Shown here piece after piece: positions 19,017-29,325 of a stretch of 64,000 nt of DNA. Made by a program: the position numbers and the translations under genes. Source of the stretch: Radiobacillus kanasensis (GTDB taxonomy: Bacteria > Bacillota > Bacilli > Bacillales > Amphibacillaceae); NCBI RefSeq assembly GCF_021049245.1, contig NZ_CP088020.1, forward strand, positions 3,540,001 to 3,604,000, given 5' to 3'. The notes below the pieces were generated by a model. It saw only the letters and a program-made list of their open reading frames with translations. It was not told where the DNA came from and did no database searches. How positions within the stretch are numbered: the stretch's first letter is position 1; each line of letters opens with the position of its first letter.

Positions 19017-20510
19017 ATGTCGATATTCCTTACGATTGATCATCTCGTTCAAAAAGGAATAGAGGTTCAACTTATAGAGGAGAGAGATGCCCTTTACGTT
19101 CGTAATCAATTACTTGGTTTATGTCGGCTAACGTCTTTTGAAGTTGAAAACGGGAAAGAAACAGAGCCGATGAGCATCCCCCAGCTTCTTGAAGAGATTG
19201 TTCAATACGCCATAAAAGAAAGTATAATCGAAGATATTTTTGATGAAAAAGAAATCTTCTCAGCGAACTTGATGAACTGTTTTCTCTCCAAACCATCAGA
19301 CATCAATCGAGAGTTTTGGAGAAAGTATGAGGATTCGCCTGCATCAAGCACCAATTACTTTTACCAATTAAGTAAGAATAGTAATTACATTCAAACAGAG
19401 CGAGTCGCGAAAAATATCCATTTCACAGCAAGTACCGAATACGGGGAAATGGACATTACGATCAATCTATCTAAACCAGAAAAAGACCCGGAACAAATAA
19501 AACGGGAAAAAGCAATGAAAAAGCAGTCCCATTCTTTTCCGGAATGCGTGCTCTGTCCGGAGAACGAAGGCTATGTCGGAAGAACGGGATACCCAGCTCG
19601 CTCCAATCATCGTATTGTGGAGCTAGAGCTAGAAAAAGAACGTTGGTTCCTACAATACTCGCCATATGTCTATTATAATGAGCATTGTATCGTATTAGCC
19701 GAAGAGCACCGCGATATGAAGATGGATCACAGCACCTTCCAACGATTACTCGCTTTTGTGGAAACTTTTCCGCATTATTTTCTTGGTTCCAATGCGGATC
19801 TTCCGATTGTCGGTGGTTCAATATTAAGCCACGATCATTATCAAGGGGGAAATTATTCCTTTGCGATGACTAGGGCTAGTGAGGATTTCCATTTTGACTT
19901 AACCGATTATCCGCAGGTTGAGGCGACGAAATTAAATTGGCCCATGTCAGTCATACGATTGCAATCCCGGGGGAAAAAGGACTTAATACAAGCCGCAACA
20001 ATGATCTTGGATAAATGGAAAGACTATAGTGACGATGCAGCAGATATTATCGCTTATACGAATGAAACACCTCATAACACGATTACCCCAATTGCACGAA
20101 AAAGGGATACTATATGGGAGCTAGATTTGGTACTTCGCAATAACCGTACAACCAAAGAGCATCCACTTGGGATTTTCCATCCTCATAAAGATGTTCATCA
20201 CATTAAAAGAGAAAACATTGGGCTTATAGAAGTAATGGGGCTAGCGGTCTTACCCGCACGCCTGCAAGAAGAACTGAAAGAAATCAAAAAGTTTCTATTA
20301 AATCAAGCTCACCAAGTGGAACCTTATCATCAAGAGTGGGCAGCGAAAATAAAAACTAGACATTCTATTACGAAACAAAATGTCGATGAAATTGTCGAGC
20401 TTGAATTAGGTAAGAAGTTTACGAGAGTGCTAGAAGACGCTGGCGTTTTTAAACGAACGGAAGGCGGAAAGAAAGCGTTTCAACGATTCATCACTCACTT
20501 AAACAACTAG
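19017..20510 (+). CDS. galT: galactose-1-phosphate uridylyltransferase, Firmicutes class
   Basis: 497 residues, the length of the class II GalT family of Firmicutes rather than the 350-residue HIT-type. The active-site segment is GGSILSHDHYQGG, and a cysteine-containing FPECVLCPENEGY precedes it. Exchanges UMP between UDP-glucose and galactose-1-phosphate. Start at the ATG two bases after the galE stop; AAAGGA lies 14 bases upstream, so coupling with galE probably matters. Confidence 0.95.
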   Translation: MSIFLTIDHLVQKGIEVQLIEERDALYVRNQLLGLCRLTSFEVENGKETEPMSIPQLLEEIVQYAIKESIIEDIFDEKEIFSANLMNCFLSKPSDINREFWRKYEDSPASSTNYFYQLSKNSNYIQTERVAKNIHFTASTEYGEMDITINLSKPEKDPEQIKREKAMKKQSHSFPECVLCPENEGYVGRTGYPARSNHRIVELELEKERWFLQYSPYVYYNEHCIVLAEEHRDMKMDHSTFQRLLAFVETFPHYFLGSNADLPIVGGSILSHDHYQGGNYSFAMTRASEDFHFDLTDYPQVEATKLNWPMSVIRLQSRGKKDLIQAATMILDKWKDYSDDAADIIAYTNETPHNTITPIARKRDTIWELDLVLRNNRTTKEHPLGIFHPHKDVHHIKRENIGLIEVMGLAVLPARLQEELKEIKKFLLNQAHQVEPYHQEWAAKIKTRHSITKQNVDEIVELELGKKFTRVLEDAGVFKRTEGGKKAFQRFITHLNN

Positions 20511-20528
20511 TAAAGGAGGAAAATAACG

Positions 20529-21578
20529 ATGGATATCAATCAAGAAGAGCTTTCTGTCCCATCTGAACAACCTTTGGTAGAATACACTTTAAAAAATGAT
20601 CACGGGATGGAAGTAAGCTGCCTGAATCTAGGTGGTATTATTACTAAAATTCTTGCACCAGATAAAAATGGCCAACTAGAAAATGTCGTTTTAAATTTCA
20701 AGGAAAAAGAGACCTATTTAGAAAATCCACCGTTCTTCGGCGCATTGATTGGTCGTGTTGCTGGTAGAATTCAATCTGCACAATTTGAATTAGACGGTGA
20801 ATCCTATTCCTTACAAGCTAATGACGGACCGAACCACCTTCACGGAGCCGATACAGGTTTTCATAAAGTAGTTTGGGATGTTGAAACTGTCGAAACTACT
20901 GACGTAGTGAAGCTCGTTTTGACCCACTTTAGTCCCCATGGAGAGGGTGGATATCCTGGAAATCTTAAAGTGAAGGTTACGTATTCCCTGGACAATGATA
21001 ATGCTTTTTCTATTCGTTATGAAGCAACATCAGATAAGAAAACTGCTCTTACATTGACCAATCATTCTTATTTTAACTTGAGTGGTAATCTGAAAGCAGA
21101 TATCCAATCTCATGAGTTGAACATTGATAGCGATCAATTCGTAGAGCTAGATGAAGCCCTCATTCCTACTGGCAATCTATTAGACGTGAATGATACACCT
21201 TATGATTTTCGAAGCAAACAAGCGATTCGAGTTGGCGTGGAATCCTCCCACCCACAAAATAAAGTTGCTGGAAATGGTTATGACCATTACTTCGTTCTTA
21301 ATAAAAAGGCAGATCTGGACATCAAGGTATCTGAACCGGTTAGTGGAAGAACGTTAACCGTTAACACAGAGCAACCGGGTTTTGTCTTGTACACATCAAA
21401 CATGCTACCAGAAGACTTGAAGCTTGGTGATGGACCTTCGAAGAAATATTTAGGGTTATGCTTAGAAACACAGGCTTCCCCAGCTTCGTTACACCATGCG
21501 GAAGGATTTCCAAGTGTTGTGTTGGAGAAAGATGAAAAGTATTCGAAGACAACTACTTTTAGATTTGGTGTCGAGTAA
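20529..21578 (+). CDS. galM: aldose 1-epimerase (mutarotase)
   Basis: 349 residues. Catalytic His in LTNHSYFNLSG, a second His in NGPNHLHG-like LQANDGPNHLHGA, and the catalytic Glu in LCLETQASP. Interconverts beta- and alpha-galactose ahead of GalK. AAAGGAGG with good spacing to ATG. Last gene of the operon, followed by a strong terminator. Confidence 0.95.
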   Translation: MDINQEELSVPSEQPLVEYTLKNDHGMEVSCLNLGGIITKILAPDKNGQLENVVLNFKEKETYLENPPFFGALIGRVAGRIQSAQFELDGESYSLQANDGPNHLHGADTGFHKVVWDVETVETTDVVKLVLTHFSPHGEGGYPGNLKVKVTYSLDNDNAFSIRYEATSDKKTALTLTNHSYFNLSGNLKADIQSHELNIDSDQFVELDEALIPTGNLLDVNDTPYDFRSKQAIRVGVESSHPQNKVAGNGYDHYFVLNKKADLDIKVSEPVSGRTLTVNTEQPGFVLYTSNMLPEDLKLGDGPSKKYLGLCLETQASPASLHHAEGFPSVVLEKDEKYSKTTTFRFGVE

Positions 21579-21580
21579 AG

Positions 21581-21621
21581 AAAAAGCTACTTTCTCTTTG
21601 ATGGAGAGAGTAGCTTTTTTT
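21581..21621 (+). terminator. gal operon terminator
   Basis: Arms AAAAAGCTACT and AGTAGCTTTTT with an interior CTCT/AGAG extension and a T run. Confidence 0.92.
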
Positions 21622-21660
21622 GGTGTACGAGTATAGGATTTATTTGTGGGTAGATTTTTT

Positions 21661-22245
21661 CGGCGTTCGACGCGATATTTCGGCGCTTGAGGCGCTTTTT
21701 TTCAGCGTTCAGACTTTTTCCGGCGTTCACGGGCCGGATTTCGGCGTTTATTTTCTTTTTCCGGCGTTCGACGCGATATTTCGGCGCTTGGGGCGCTTTT
21801 TTCGGCGTTCTGATTTTTTTCGGCGCTCGCGGGCCGGATTTCGGCGTTTATTTTATTTTTCGGCGGTCGGTGCGATATATCGGCGATTGGGGCGCTTTTT
21901 TCGGTGTTCTGATTTTTATCGGCGTTCGCGGGCCGGATTTCGGCGTTTATTTTCTTTTTTCGGCGTTCGGCTCGATATTTCGGCGCTTGAGGCGCTTTTT
22001 TCGGCGTTCTGTTTTTTTTCGGCGCTCACGAGCCGGATTTCGGCGTTTATTTTCTTTTTCCGGCGTTCGACGCGATATTTCGGCGCTTGAGGCGCTTTTT
22101 TCAGCGCTCAGATTTTTTTCGGCGTTCACGGGCCGGATTTCGGCGTTTATTTTCTTTTTCCGGCGTTCGACACGATATTTCGGCGCTTGAGGCGCTTTTT
22201 TCAGCGTTCAGACTTTTTCCGGCGTTCACAGGCCGGATTTCGGCG
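21661..22245. repeat. hierarchical tandem repeat, about 5.9 x 100 bp built of 20-bp sub-units
   Basis: Units begin at 21661, 21762, 21861, 21961, 22061 and 22161 (periods 101, 99, 100, 100, 100). Each unit contains five diverged sub-units of about 20 bp, mostly opening CGGCG and ending in a T tract. Since 100 is not divisible by three, the long open frames across it change reading register between units and are not a protein repeat. It fills the space between convergent galM and the ROK gene. Confidence 0.93.
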
Positions 22246-22279
22246 TAAAAATCCATATATCAGTGCTCAATCCACCTAT

Positions 22280-23482
22280 CTACTTCAACTGAAACAGTTC
22301 CACTAATAGAAGAGCGATTGCTCCAAGTGCCGCTGCCTCTTTTCCTAACTTAGAAAATTCTACTTTTGTTTGCTTCACTTCATTCGTAAGTCCACGCTCC
22401 GAAATAGCAGTGTGTATAGCATCCATTAAGAAAGGTTTTGCGTTTGCGACTCCTCCACCAAGTACGATTCTGCTCGGGTTGACGATGTGAATCAGATTGG
22501 TTAGTCCGACTCCTACATATGTACCGACTTCATTCCATATTTGGAGCGCAAATGCGTCGCCCTCAGATGCGGCTTTGTAAACCAATTCACCTGTGATTTT
22601 ATCGAGATTCCTATCTACAAGCTCTAGTATCCTACTTTTTTCCCCATTAACAAGCGCTTCTTTTACTCGTTGCTCGATAGAGGGGCCTGAAGCAAACGTT
22701 TGAAAACAGCCCGTACTTCCACATTCACATAATCGACCATGAAGATCTAAAGTCATGTGGCCAATTTCCCCGGCAATATCATACTCTCCATGGAGAAGTG
22801 TTCCATCTAAAACAATCCCTGCTCCGATACCACGACCTATATTGACCGTTACCATACTACGGGTTGGTTCCCAGCCACCGAACCACGATTCTCCAAGTGC
22901 CATTGCTCTAGCGTCGTTTTCTACCTTAACCGTTAAATCAAAGCGATCTTCTAGTACCCGTTTTATTGGAATGTTCTCTAAATGCAGGTTAGGAGCATAC
23001 TTCCCGATTCCATTTTCTACGTCTACAACGCCATGCATCGCAACCCCAATCCCAATGATTTTCTCCTTAGGTTGAGATACCGCCTGTAGCATTTGTTCCA
23101 CACCGTCGATTAGGACAGAAAGAAACGCTTCGTTCGATAACTCTTTCTCTAATTCTATTGAGAATTCACTTTTCTTTTCCCCAGCTAAATCTGTAAACAA
23201 AAAATCTACTGTTTTAGGGCCAGCATCCATCCCAATCACAAAAAATTCTTCATTATTAATAACGAGCATCGTCGGTTTTCTTCCACCTTGAGAGATGCCT
23301 TGGGTACTTTCCTTTACGATTCCCTGCTCAATAAGTTCTTTCACGATGGAACCTACTGTTGGTGGCGTTAAGCTCGTTTCCTTTGCGATATCGGCACGGG
23401 AAATGGAACCACTCGTCCGAATTTTATTTAATATAATCGATTTATTTAAGGATTTCATCCATTGAAAACTACCACGTTGCAT
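22280..23482 (-). CDS. ROK-family transcriptional regulator
   Basis: About 400 residues. N-terminal winged helix (SGSISRADIAKETSLTPPTVGSIVKELIEQG) and C-terminal ROK sugar-kinase-like domain with GIGVAMHGVVD, VNIGRGIGAGIV, and the zinc motif CECGSTGC. XylR/NagC-like sugar-responsive repressor. Start ATG at 23482 with GGTGGTG upstream. Convergent with the gal operon across the satellite; it may regulate gal, but the effector cannot be read from sequence. Confidence 0.88.
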   Translation of the reverse strand: MQRGSFQWMKSLNKSIILNKIRTSGSISRADIAKETSLTPPTVGSIVKELIEQGIVKESTQGISQGGRKPTMLVINNEEFFVIGMDAGPKTVDFLFTDLAGEKKSEFSIELEKELSNEAFLSVLIDGVEQMLQAVSQPKEKIIGIGVAMHGVVDVENGIGKYAPNLHLENIPIKRVLEDRFDLTVKVENDARAMALGESWFGGWEPTRSMVTVNIGRGIGAGIVLDGTLLHGEYDIAGEIGHMTLDLHGRLCECGSTGCFQTFASGPSIEQRVKEALVNGEKSRILELVDRNLDKITGELVYKAASEGDAFALQIWNEVGTYVGVGLTNLIHIVNPSRIVLGGGVANAKPFLMDAIHTAISERGLTNEVKQTKVEFSKLGKEAAALGAIALLLVELFQLK

Positions 23483-23546
23483 CGAATCACCACCCAACTA
23501 TTCCTGAAACCTATATGTATTCATAATAGCATAGCTGTTCGAATCC

Positions 23547-23999
23547 CTACAGAGGGAGTCTTAGTCTTATACGGTCTCGACACACAATACCATGTTCATA
23601 GATTGGCTCTGAATAGTTTCTTACAAAATAGTCTTGGTCTATAGAATCTATACGAAATCCACATTTCTGATAGAGAGCGAACGGACCAATGCTAGAATTA
23701 CCAGTACAAACTTCTAACTCGCGATATCCGTTTTTCCTAGCTTCCCCTATCGCATGCATGACTAACTCCTTGCCAATCCCTTTTCCTTGCTCGCCTTCCG
23801 CTACAGCTACATTAACGATTTCTGCACGGCCTTCCCCAGTCTGCAATAAAACATATGCGCCTATTGTTACGCCATCCTTTTCTGCCACATAACAATCTCC
23901 AGCTTCTAAGTAGTTTTGAATCAAATCCACCGCTGGATCCGCTAATAAAAGCAACGACATAGGTGCTTCTTGCCTATCCTCTAATTTGCGAATGTTCAT
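23547..23999 (-). CDS. GNAT family N-acetyltransferase
   Basis: 150 residues with acetyl-CoA motif A VNVAVAEGEQGKGIGKELVMHAI and a C-terminal FALYQKCGFR. Substrate unknown; resembles the YvbK-type small acetyltransferases. ATG preceded by AGAGGAG. Confidence 0.85.
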   Translation of the reverse strand: MNIRKLEDRQEAPMSLLLLADPAVDLIQNYLEAGDCYVAEKDGVTIGAYVLLQTGEGRAEIVNVAVAEGEQGKGIGKELVMHAIGEARKNGYRELEVCTGNSSIGPFALYQKCGFRIDSIDQDYFVRNYSEPIYEHGIVCRDRIRLRLPL

Positions 24000-24017
24000 T
24001 CGGAAACTCCTCTTAAC

Positions 24018-24046
24018 AGAAAAAGCTCCCCTTATCGGGAAGCTCC
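24018..24046 (-). terminator. terminator of aldo/keto reductase gene
   Basis: Minus-strand arms GAGCTTCCC and GGGGAGCT, loop GATAA, followed by TTTTTC; it begins shortly after the reductase stop and lies upstream of the GNAT gene. Confidence 0.82.
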
Positions 24047-24049
24047 TCT

Positions 24050-25033
24050 TTAATAAACCCCTCTGATATGTGGGTGAATGCTTTCTTTATAAAACGCTTC
24101 TAATTGATTTAACTCTTCTTCCGAGTAGCCTTTTGTATTCAATGTTTCTAAATTATCTTCTACTTGTGCTACGGTTTTAAAGCCTGGAATCACACAAGAA
24201 ATAGCGTCATGCTCCAAAATCCATTTTAGTGCAGCACGAGTCATATTCCCTCTATCTTCTGCGATCCATTCTAGCTGTTGTGCGAGTTCCACCCCTTTGT
24301 TAAACTCCACCCCAGCAAAGGTTTCACCGACATTAAAGGCATCTCCATCTTTATTAAAGTTACGATGATCATCGGATTCAAATTGATGGTTCTCTGAGAA
24401 TTTTCCTGTAAGCAGCCCACTTGCTAAAGGTACACGAGCTAAAATCCCTACCCCTTTTTCTTGGGCTTGTGGAAATAGCTTTTCGATTGGTTTTTGGCGG
24501 AAGATATTAAAGATAACTTGTAACGTACTTACACCTGGATTTTCTAAGCAAAATAATCCTTCCTCCACTGTTTCTACACTAACTCCGTAATGACGAATTT
24601 TCCCAGCATGTTTCAATTCATCTAATACGTGAAACACGCTTCCATCTTGCAGAATTTCCATTGGTGGACAGTGAATTTGGTAGAGGTCTAATGTATCTCT
24701 CTCTAATCGTTTAAGCGTAGCGTCTAAATACGCTTCGACGGATTCCTTGCTATATGTTTTGGGATCATGAATATCTCCAGCACGACAAAACTTAGATGCT
24801 ATGTAAATCTCGTTTTCTTTTCCTTTCGTCGCTTTGGCAAGGAGCTCTTCCGCATGGCCATCACCATATACATCGGCTGTATCAAAAAAGTTCACTCCAG
24901 CATCCATGGCTTTCTGTAATCCTTTTAGAGCTTCTTCATCACTGGAGGAGCCCCAAGAGCCACCAATTGCCCATGTGCCGAAGCTTACCTCACTTACTTT
25001 TATACCAGTACTTCCTAGTTGACGATAATTCAC
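24050..25033 (-). CDS. aldo/keto reductase (YhdN/IolS-like)
   Basis: 327 residues, NADPH-dependent (alpha/beta)8 barrel. The catalytic tetrad is recognisable: Asp/Tyr in FFDTADVYGDGHAEELL, Lys in YIASKF, His in YQIHCP. The C-terminal VIPGFKTVAQVEDN binds the cofactor phosphate. Probable general carbonyl reductase. GTG start. Confidence 0.88.
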   Translation of the reverse strand: MNYRQLGSTGIKVSEVSFGTWAIGGSWGSSSDEEALKGLQKAMDAGVNFFDTADVYGDGHAEELLAKATKGKENEIYIASKFCRAGDIHDPKTYSKESVEAYLDATLKRLERDTLDLYQIHCPPMEILQDGSVFHVLDELKHAGKIRHYGVSVETVEEGLFCLENPGVSTLQVIFNIFRQKPIEKLFPQAQEKGVGILARVPLASGLLTGKFSENHQFESDDHRNFNKDGDAFNVGETFAGVEFNKGVELAQQLEWIAEDRGNMTRAALKWILEHDAISCVIPGFKTVAQVEDNLETLNTKGYSEEELNQLEAFYKESIHPHIRGVY

Positions 25034-25111
25034 TATTTACTCACCAGCCTTGTCTAATATAATACAAGTATGCCATGAAGGTGTATGCGCTAACAACTTT
25101 TCTGCATAGGA

Positions 25112-25136
25112 AATCCCTTGTCACTAAACAAGGGAT
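25112..25136 (-). terminator. terminator after ald
   Basis: Arms ATCCCTTGT and ACAAGGGAT, loop TTAGTG (minus strand), followed by TTCCT; weak T tract. Confidence 0.6.
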
Positions 25137-25142
25137 CGTAGT

Positions 25143-26255
25143 TTAAAATAAACTGCTCGCTTCTTTATAAGGGAGTTGGTGAGCTTCTGCAACTGCTTGA
25201 TAAGTTACATATCCTCCTAGTGTGTTGATTCCTTTTAAAATAGCGGCGTTGTCTTGGCTTGCTTGAACATATCCTTTGTTGGCAATCTTCACCGCATACG
25301 GAACGGTAACATTCGTTAAGCCAATGGTAGACGTTCTTGGAACTGCTCCTGGCATGTTGGCTACCGCGTAATGAACGACCCCATGCTTCACGTAGGTTGG
25401 ATCATCGTGTGTGGTAATCCGAACCGTTGTTTCAAAAATACCACCTTGGTCAATGGCAACATCTGTAATAACAGAACCGTTCTTCATCGACTGCACCATT
25501 TCCTCGGTTACAAGCTTAGGCGCCTTCGTCCCAGGAATGAGAACAGCCCCGATGACTAAATCAGATTCCTTCACTGCTTCCGCAATGTTCAAAGGATTTG
25601 ACATCACGGTATGAACTTGATTGCCAAAAATATTATCTAATTCTCGTAATCTCGTTGGACTAAGATCGATGATCGTAACATCCGCCCCAAGACCTATCGC
25701 AATTTTAGCTGCATTCGTCCCAACGACTCCACCACCGATAATCGTTACTTTTCCTCTTTTCACTCCGGGAATCCCACCGAGTAGTATTCCTACGCCGCCC
25801 TTTGTTTTTTCCAAAAATTGCGCCCCTATTTGGGAGGCCATTCTACCGGCTACCTCACTCATCGGGGTAAGGAGTGGCAAACCTCCATTCGCATCTTGGA
25901 TCGTTTCATAGGCAATCCCAACGACCTTAGAGTCCACTAATGCTTGTGTTAAGCCAGGTTCTGCAGCTAGATGTAAATAGGTGAATAAGATGAGTCCTTC
26001 ATGAAAATAGCCATATTCCTCTGGTAGTGGCTCTTTTACCTTCATCACCATCTCTAGTGACCAAACGTCTTTTGCAGTCTCAGCAATGACGGCACCTGCT
26101 TGTTTGTATTCCTCATCTGTAAAGCCGGAGGCATCACCTGCTGCTGTTTGAACATAAACTTCATGGCCCGCCGCTTTTAGAGCATGGACTCCAGCTGGGG
26201 TAATAGCTACTCTGTTTTCATTGTTTTTTACTTCCTTTGGAATTCCGATCTTCAT
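25143..26255 (-). CDS. ald: alanine dehydrogenase
   Basis: 370 residues catalysing reversible NAD-dependent deamination of L-alanine to pyruvate. N-terminal [20 protein letters not shown] with catalytic Lys in [14 protein letters not shown] and His in TYLHLA; NAD-binding [20 protein letters not shown]. Lies 23 bp after the omega-amino-acid:pyruvate aminotransferase, so it can recycle the alanine made there back to pyruvate, releasing ammonia. Confidence 0.96.
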   Translation of the reverse strand: MKIGIPKEVKNNENRVAITPAGVHALKAAGHEVYVQTAAGDASGFTDEEYKQAGAVIAETAKDVWSLEMVMKVKEPLPEEYGYFHEGLILFTYLHLAAEPGLTQALVDSKVVGIAYETIQDANGGLPLLTPMSEVAGRMASQIGAQFLEKTKGGVGILLGGIPGVKRGKVTIIGGGVVGTNAAKIAIGLGADVTIIDLSPTRLRELDNIFGNQVHTVMSNPLNIAEAVKESDLVIGAVLIPGTKAPKLVTEEMVQSMKNGSVITDVAIDQGGIFETTVRITTHDDPTYVKHGVVHYAVANMPGAVPRTSTIGLTNVTVPYAVKIANKGYVQASQDNAAILKGINTLGGYVTYQAVAEAHQLPYKEASSLF

Positions 26256-26278
26256 CCTAATCCTCCTCGAATCTATTC

Positions 26279-27625
26279 TTAAAGTGAAAAAATAGATTCC
26301 TTCAATGTTTCTATTAAAAGGCTTAAATCTTCTTCTGTTATAGATAACGGCGGACTTAAGGTTAAGATGTTATTGTGACCTTTTACGGTGTCGCCATTTT
26401 TTCCTATGATTAAGCCTTTTTGTTTACAAGCGGAAATGACTTTATTTAACTTATCTGGATGAGCAGGCTCTTTTGATTGCTTATCTTCTACAAGCTCAAT
26501 TCCTAGCAACAATCCTTTTCCGCGGATGTCCCCTACATGAGGATGCTCAAGTAATGGCTGAACCTCCCGTAATAGGTGCTCTCCTAAAACAGCAGAGCGT
26601 TCCACGAGCTGCTCTCGTTCCATAATCTCCATGTTTTTCAAAGCAACGGCGCAAGCTGCTGGACTCCCACCAAATGTGTTTACATGTCTAAAGTGGTCAT
26701 ACTCCTCTGTCCCTTTAAACGCTTCAAAAACCTCTTTTCTTACAGCTGTTGCGGATAATGGCATATAGGAGCTCGTAATTCCTTTCGCCATCGTGATAAT
26801 ATCCGGCTTAATTCCAGCATGCATAAACCCAAACCTTTTCCCTGTTCGTCCGAAGCCACAAATTACTTCGTCGATAATGAGAAGCGCGTTATGCTCATCA
26901 CAAATTTTCCGTACTTCTTGTAAATAATGATCATGTGGAACGAGTACTCCCCCACCTGTGATGATTGGCTCCATGATGACTCCAGCTATCGTTTCATCTA
27001 GCTCCCATGTCATGACGCGATCAATCTCACTAGCACTATGCGTGCAGCAGTTTCCATCTGAATCCACAGTACTTCTGTAACAATCTGGTGGTGCCACATG
27101 TAAAAAGCCTTGCCCTAAAGGCTCATATTTATATTTTCGAATCGCCTGTCCGGTAGCCGCTAAAGCTCCCAGCGTATTTCCATGGTAAGACCTGTATCTG
27201 GAAATGAATTTATACTTATCATGGTTTCCCTTTTGTCGGTGGTACTGCCTAGCAATCTTAAAAGCTGTTTCATTCGCTTCAGATCCACTGTTGGAGAAGA
27301 AAATGACGTAATCCCCACCGAGCCATTCGTTTAATTTTTCCCCTAAAGCGATGGCTGGTTCATGACTATGAGTTAACGGATAGTACGGTAGTTTGCTTAA
27401 CTGCTGATAGGCAGCTTCTGCTAATTCTTTTCTCCCATACCCGACATTCACACTCCAAAGGCCCGACATTCCATCTAAGTAACGATTGCCCTCATGATCA
27501 GTAATCCAAGCACCATTTCCTTCTGACACGATCATTGTGGCACTTGGGCTAAAGGGGCGCATCCCATGCCATACATACTTTTCATCTTTTGTTTTCCACG
27601 TATCTACTGAGCTTTTCACGACCAC
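26279..27625 (-). CDS. class III omega-amino-acid:pyruvate aminotransferase
   Basis: 448 residues, PLP enzyme. N-terminal WHGMRPFSP is typical of the beta-alanine/omega-amino acid:pyruvate group; PLP Lys is in [15 protein letters not shown], Asp in [15 protein letters not shown]. Gene order with mmsA and ald suggests beta-alanine + pyruvate to malonate semialdehyde + alanine. GTG start with GGAG seven bases upstream. Substrate is inference; GABA or taurine cannot be excluded. Confidence 0.88.
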   Translation of the reverse strand: MVVKSSVDTWKTKDEKYVWHGMRPFSPSATMIVSEGNGAWITDHEGNRYLDGMSGLWSVNVGYGRKELAEAAYQQLSKLPYYPLTHSHEPAIALGEKLNEWLGGDYVIFFSNSGSEANETAFKIARQYHRQKGNHDKYKFISRYRSYHGNTLGALAATGQAIRKYKYEPLGQGFLHVAPPDCYRSTVDSDGNCCTHSASEIDRVMTWELDETIAGVIMEPIITGGGVLVPHDHYLQEVRKICDEHNALLIIDEVICGFGRTGKRFGFMHAGIKPDIITMAKGITSSYMPLSATAVRKEVFEAFKGTEEYDHFRHVNTFGGSPAACAVALKNMEIMEREQLVERSAVLGEHLLREVQPLLEHPHVGDIRGKGLLLGIELVEDKQSKEPAHPDKLNKVISACKQKGLIIGKNGDTVKGHNNILTLSPPLSITEEDLSLLIETLKESIFSL

Positions 27626-27648
27626 CTATTCACTCCTCTTGAACAGAC

Positions 27649-29109
27649 TTAAAAACGAGATGTAATCATTTTTTTACGAGTGTAGAACTCTACGCCATCT
27701 TTTCCGTTAGCATGTAAATCTCCAAAAAACGAGCTTTTTGCACCAGAGAAAGGGAAGAATGCCATCGGTGCAGGCACCCCAACGTTTACTCCGAGCATTC
27801 CTGGCTCCGCTTCTTCACGGAACGTACGAACTGCTTTCGCATCCTGTGAGTAGAGAGTTGCAGAATTTCCAAACTTAGATTGATTAACGATGTCTAAAGC
27901 TTCCTCTAAGGAATCCGCTCGTAAAATACTTAATACAGGTGCAAAAATCTCATCCTTCGCAATGGCCATATGTGGCTGAACTTGATCAAAGATAGTAGCT
28001 CCGAGAAAATAACCATCAGGATGGTCTTCTTTATCCTTGCGCCCATCTCGAATAAGTTTTGCTCCTTCCTTTAAACCGAGCTCTATATAGCGAAGTGCAT
28101 TGGAACAGTTTTCTTCTCGAATAACTGGTGTAAGAAGGACCCCTTCGTCAAATCCATTTCCCATTTTGATTTGATTGACTTCGTCTACTAGTTTTTCAAC
28201 GAAATCATCACCATCTCCCACTACAACAACGGCACTACATGCCATACAACGCTGTCCTGCGCTACCGAAGGAAGAGCTAATAATGTTTTGTATCGCGACC
28301 TCCTCTATCGCATCTGGCATCACGATATGGTGATTCTTCGCACCAGCAAGTGCTTGAACACGTTTGCCATTAGCAGCCGCTTCTTGATATACGTATTTCG
28401 CAACAGGCTCTGAACCAACAAAAGAAATAGCTTTTATATGTTCATGAGTCAGGAGTCCATTTACAACATCGTGAGCTCCATGCACAATGTTAAAAACACC
28501 TGCGGGTAATCCAGCTTCTGTAAACAGCTCCGCGAGTCTATTGGCCAATAAAGGCGTTCTTTCAGAAGGTTTTAAAATAAAGGTGTTTCCACAAGCAATA
28601 GCTAACGGAAACATCCAACACGGGACCATCATCGGGAAGTTAAAAGGAGATATCCCTCCAACAACGCCTAATGGGTAACGAAACATTTGCGAATCTATAT
28701 CGGTTGCAATCGTTGATAAGTTATCCCCCATCATTAAGGTTGGAGCACCGGCGGCAAATTCCACACATTCAATCCCCCGTTGAACCTCTCCGTACGCTTC
28801 CTTATAGCTTTTTCCATTCTCCCTCGTAACAAGCTCTGCTAGTTCTTCATGGTGGTCCAATAAAAGCTGTTGATATCGAAAAAGGACTCTTGCTCGTTTT
28901 GGTACAGGGGTCTTACTCCAGAACTTAAATGCTTCCTTTGCTATTTCAACCGCATGATCGACATCACTAAACGATGAAATCGGTACACGGGCAATCGTTT
29001 CACCTGTTGCCGGGTTCGGCACTTCCTGGTATTGATCGGTGTTTGCATCCACCCACTTGGCATGGACATAGTTTTGTAATACGACTGTCTCTTGTTTGGT
29101 GTCCGACAT
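27649..29109 (-). CDS. mmsA: CoA-acylating methylmalonate/malonate-semialdehyde dehydrogenase
   Basis: 486 residues. Catalytic Cys in [12 protein letters not shown]; the segment [14 protein letters not shown] lacks the usual aldehyde-dehydrogenase glutamate, as expected in the acylating MmsA/IolA group. Produces acetyl-CoA from malonate semialdehyde or propionyl-CoA from methylmalonate semialdehyde. ATG at 29109 with GGAGGGG; an upstream in-frame extension has no ribosome-binding site. Coupled to the next two genes in a beta-alanine degradation unit. Confidence 0.92.
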   Translation of the reverse strand: MSDTKQETVVLQNYVHAKWVDANTDQYQEVPNPATGETIARVPISSFSDVDHAVEIAKEAFKFWSKTPVPKRARVLFRYQQLLLDHHEELAELVTRENGKSYKEAYGEVQRGIECVEFAAGAPTLMMGDNLSTIATDIDSQMFRYPLGVVGGISPFNFPMMVPCWMFPLAIACGNTFILKPSERTPLLANRLAELFTEAGLPAGVFNIVHGAHDVVNGLLTHEHIKAISFVGSEPVAKYVYQEAAANGKRVQALAGAKNHHIVMPDAIEEVAIQNIISSSFGSAGQRCMACSAVVVVGDGDDFVEKLVDEVNQIKMGNGFDEGVLLTPVIREENCSNALRYIELGLKEGAKLIRDGRKDKEDHPDGYFLGATIFDQVQPHMAIAKDEIFAPVLSILRADSLEEALDIVNQSKFGNSATLYSQDAKAVRTFREEAEPGMLGVNVGVPAPMAFFPFSGAKSSFFGDLHANGKDGVEFYTRKKMITSRF

Positions 29110-29208
29110 AGTTCCCCTCCTAATATTTTTAATTTTCCAATTTATTATCTTCAGTATAGTCAGAGCTAGAATGGCTTGCATTAGACATAAGGTTAAACAA
29201 AGAAATAT

Positions 29209-29221
29209 TCCGTTTTACGGA
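29209..29221. promoter_or_regulatory. inverted repeat upstream of mmsA
   Basis: TCCGT-TTT-ACGGA, 100 bp upstream of the mmsA start, extended by partially matching flanks ATT/ATT. Possible operator; no known consensus recognised. Confidence 0.35.
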
Positions 29222-29280
29222 TTGAGCAATTCGCTGAAACCCCTTGAAATAAAAGGATTCTAGACGTCTCAAGCTAATAT

Positions 29281-29320
29281 AAAAGCCAATCGTCAGTTAC
29301 AATACAAACGATTGGCTTTC
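29281..29320 (-). terminator. terminator separating the two catabolic units
   Basis: Minus-strand arms AAAGCCAATCGT and ACGATTGGCTTT. It ends the gabD/fusion-gene transcript, so mmsA-aminotransferase-ald has its own promoter. Confidence 0.88.
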
Positions 29321-29325
29321 TTTGT

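Noticed and set aside
21620..22190. Long overlapping plus-strand open frames rich in Phe and Arg
   Set aside because: They lie wholly in the 100-bp tandem repeat. The 100-bp period shifts the reading frame each unit, there is no ribosome-binding site, and composition is only that of the repeat.
29150..29260. Sigma-54 (-24/-12) promoter for mmsA
   Set aside because: TGGC and TTGCA occur adjacent to each other on the plus strand but not at the required spacing or strand.
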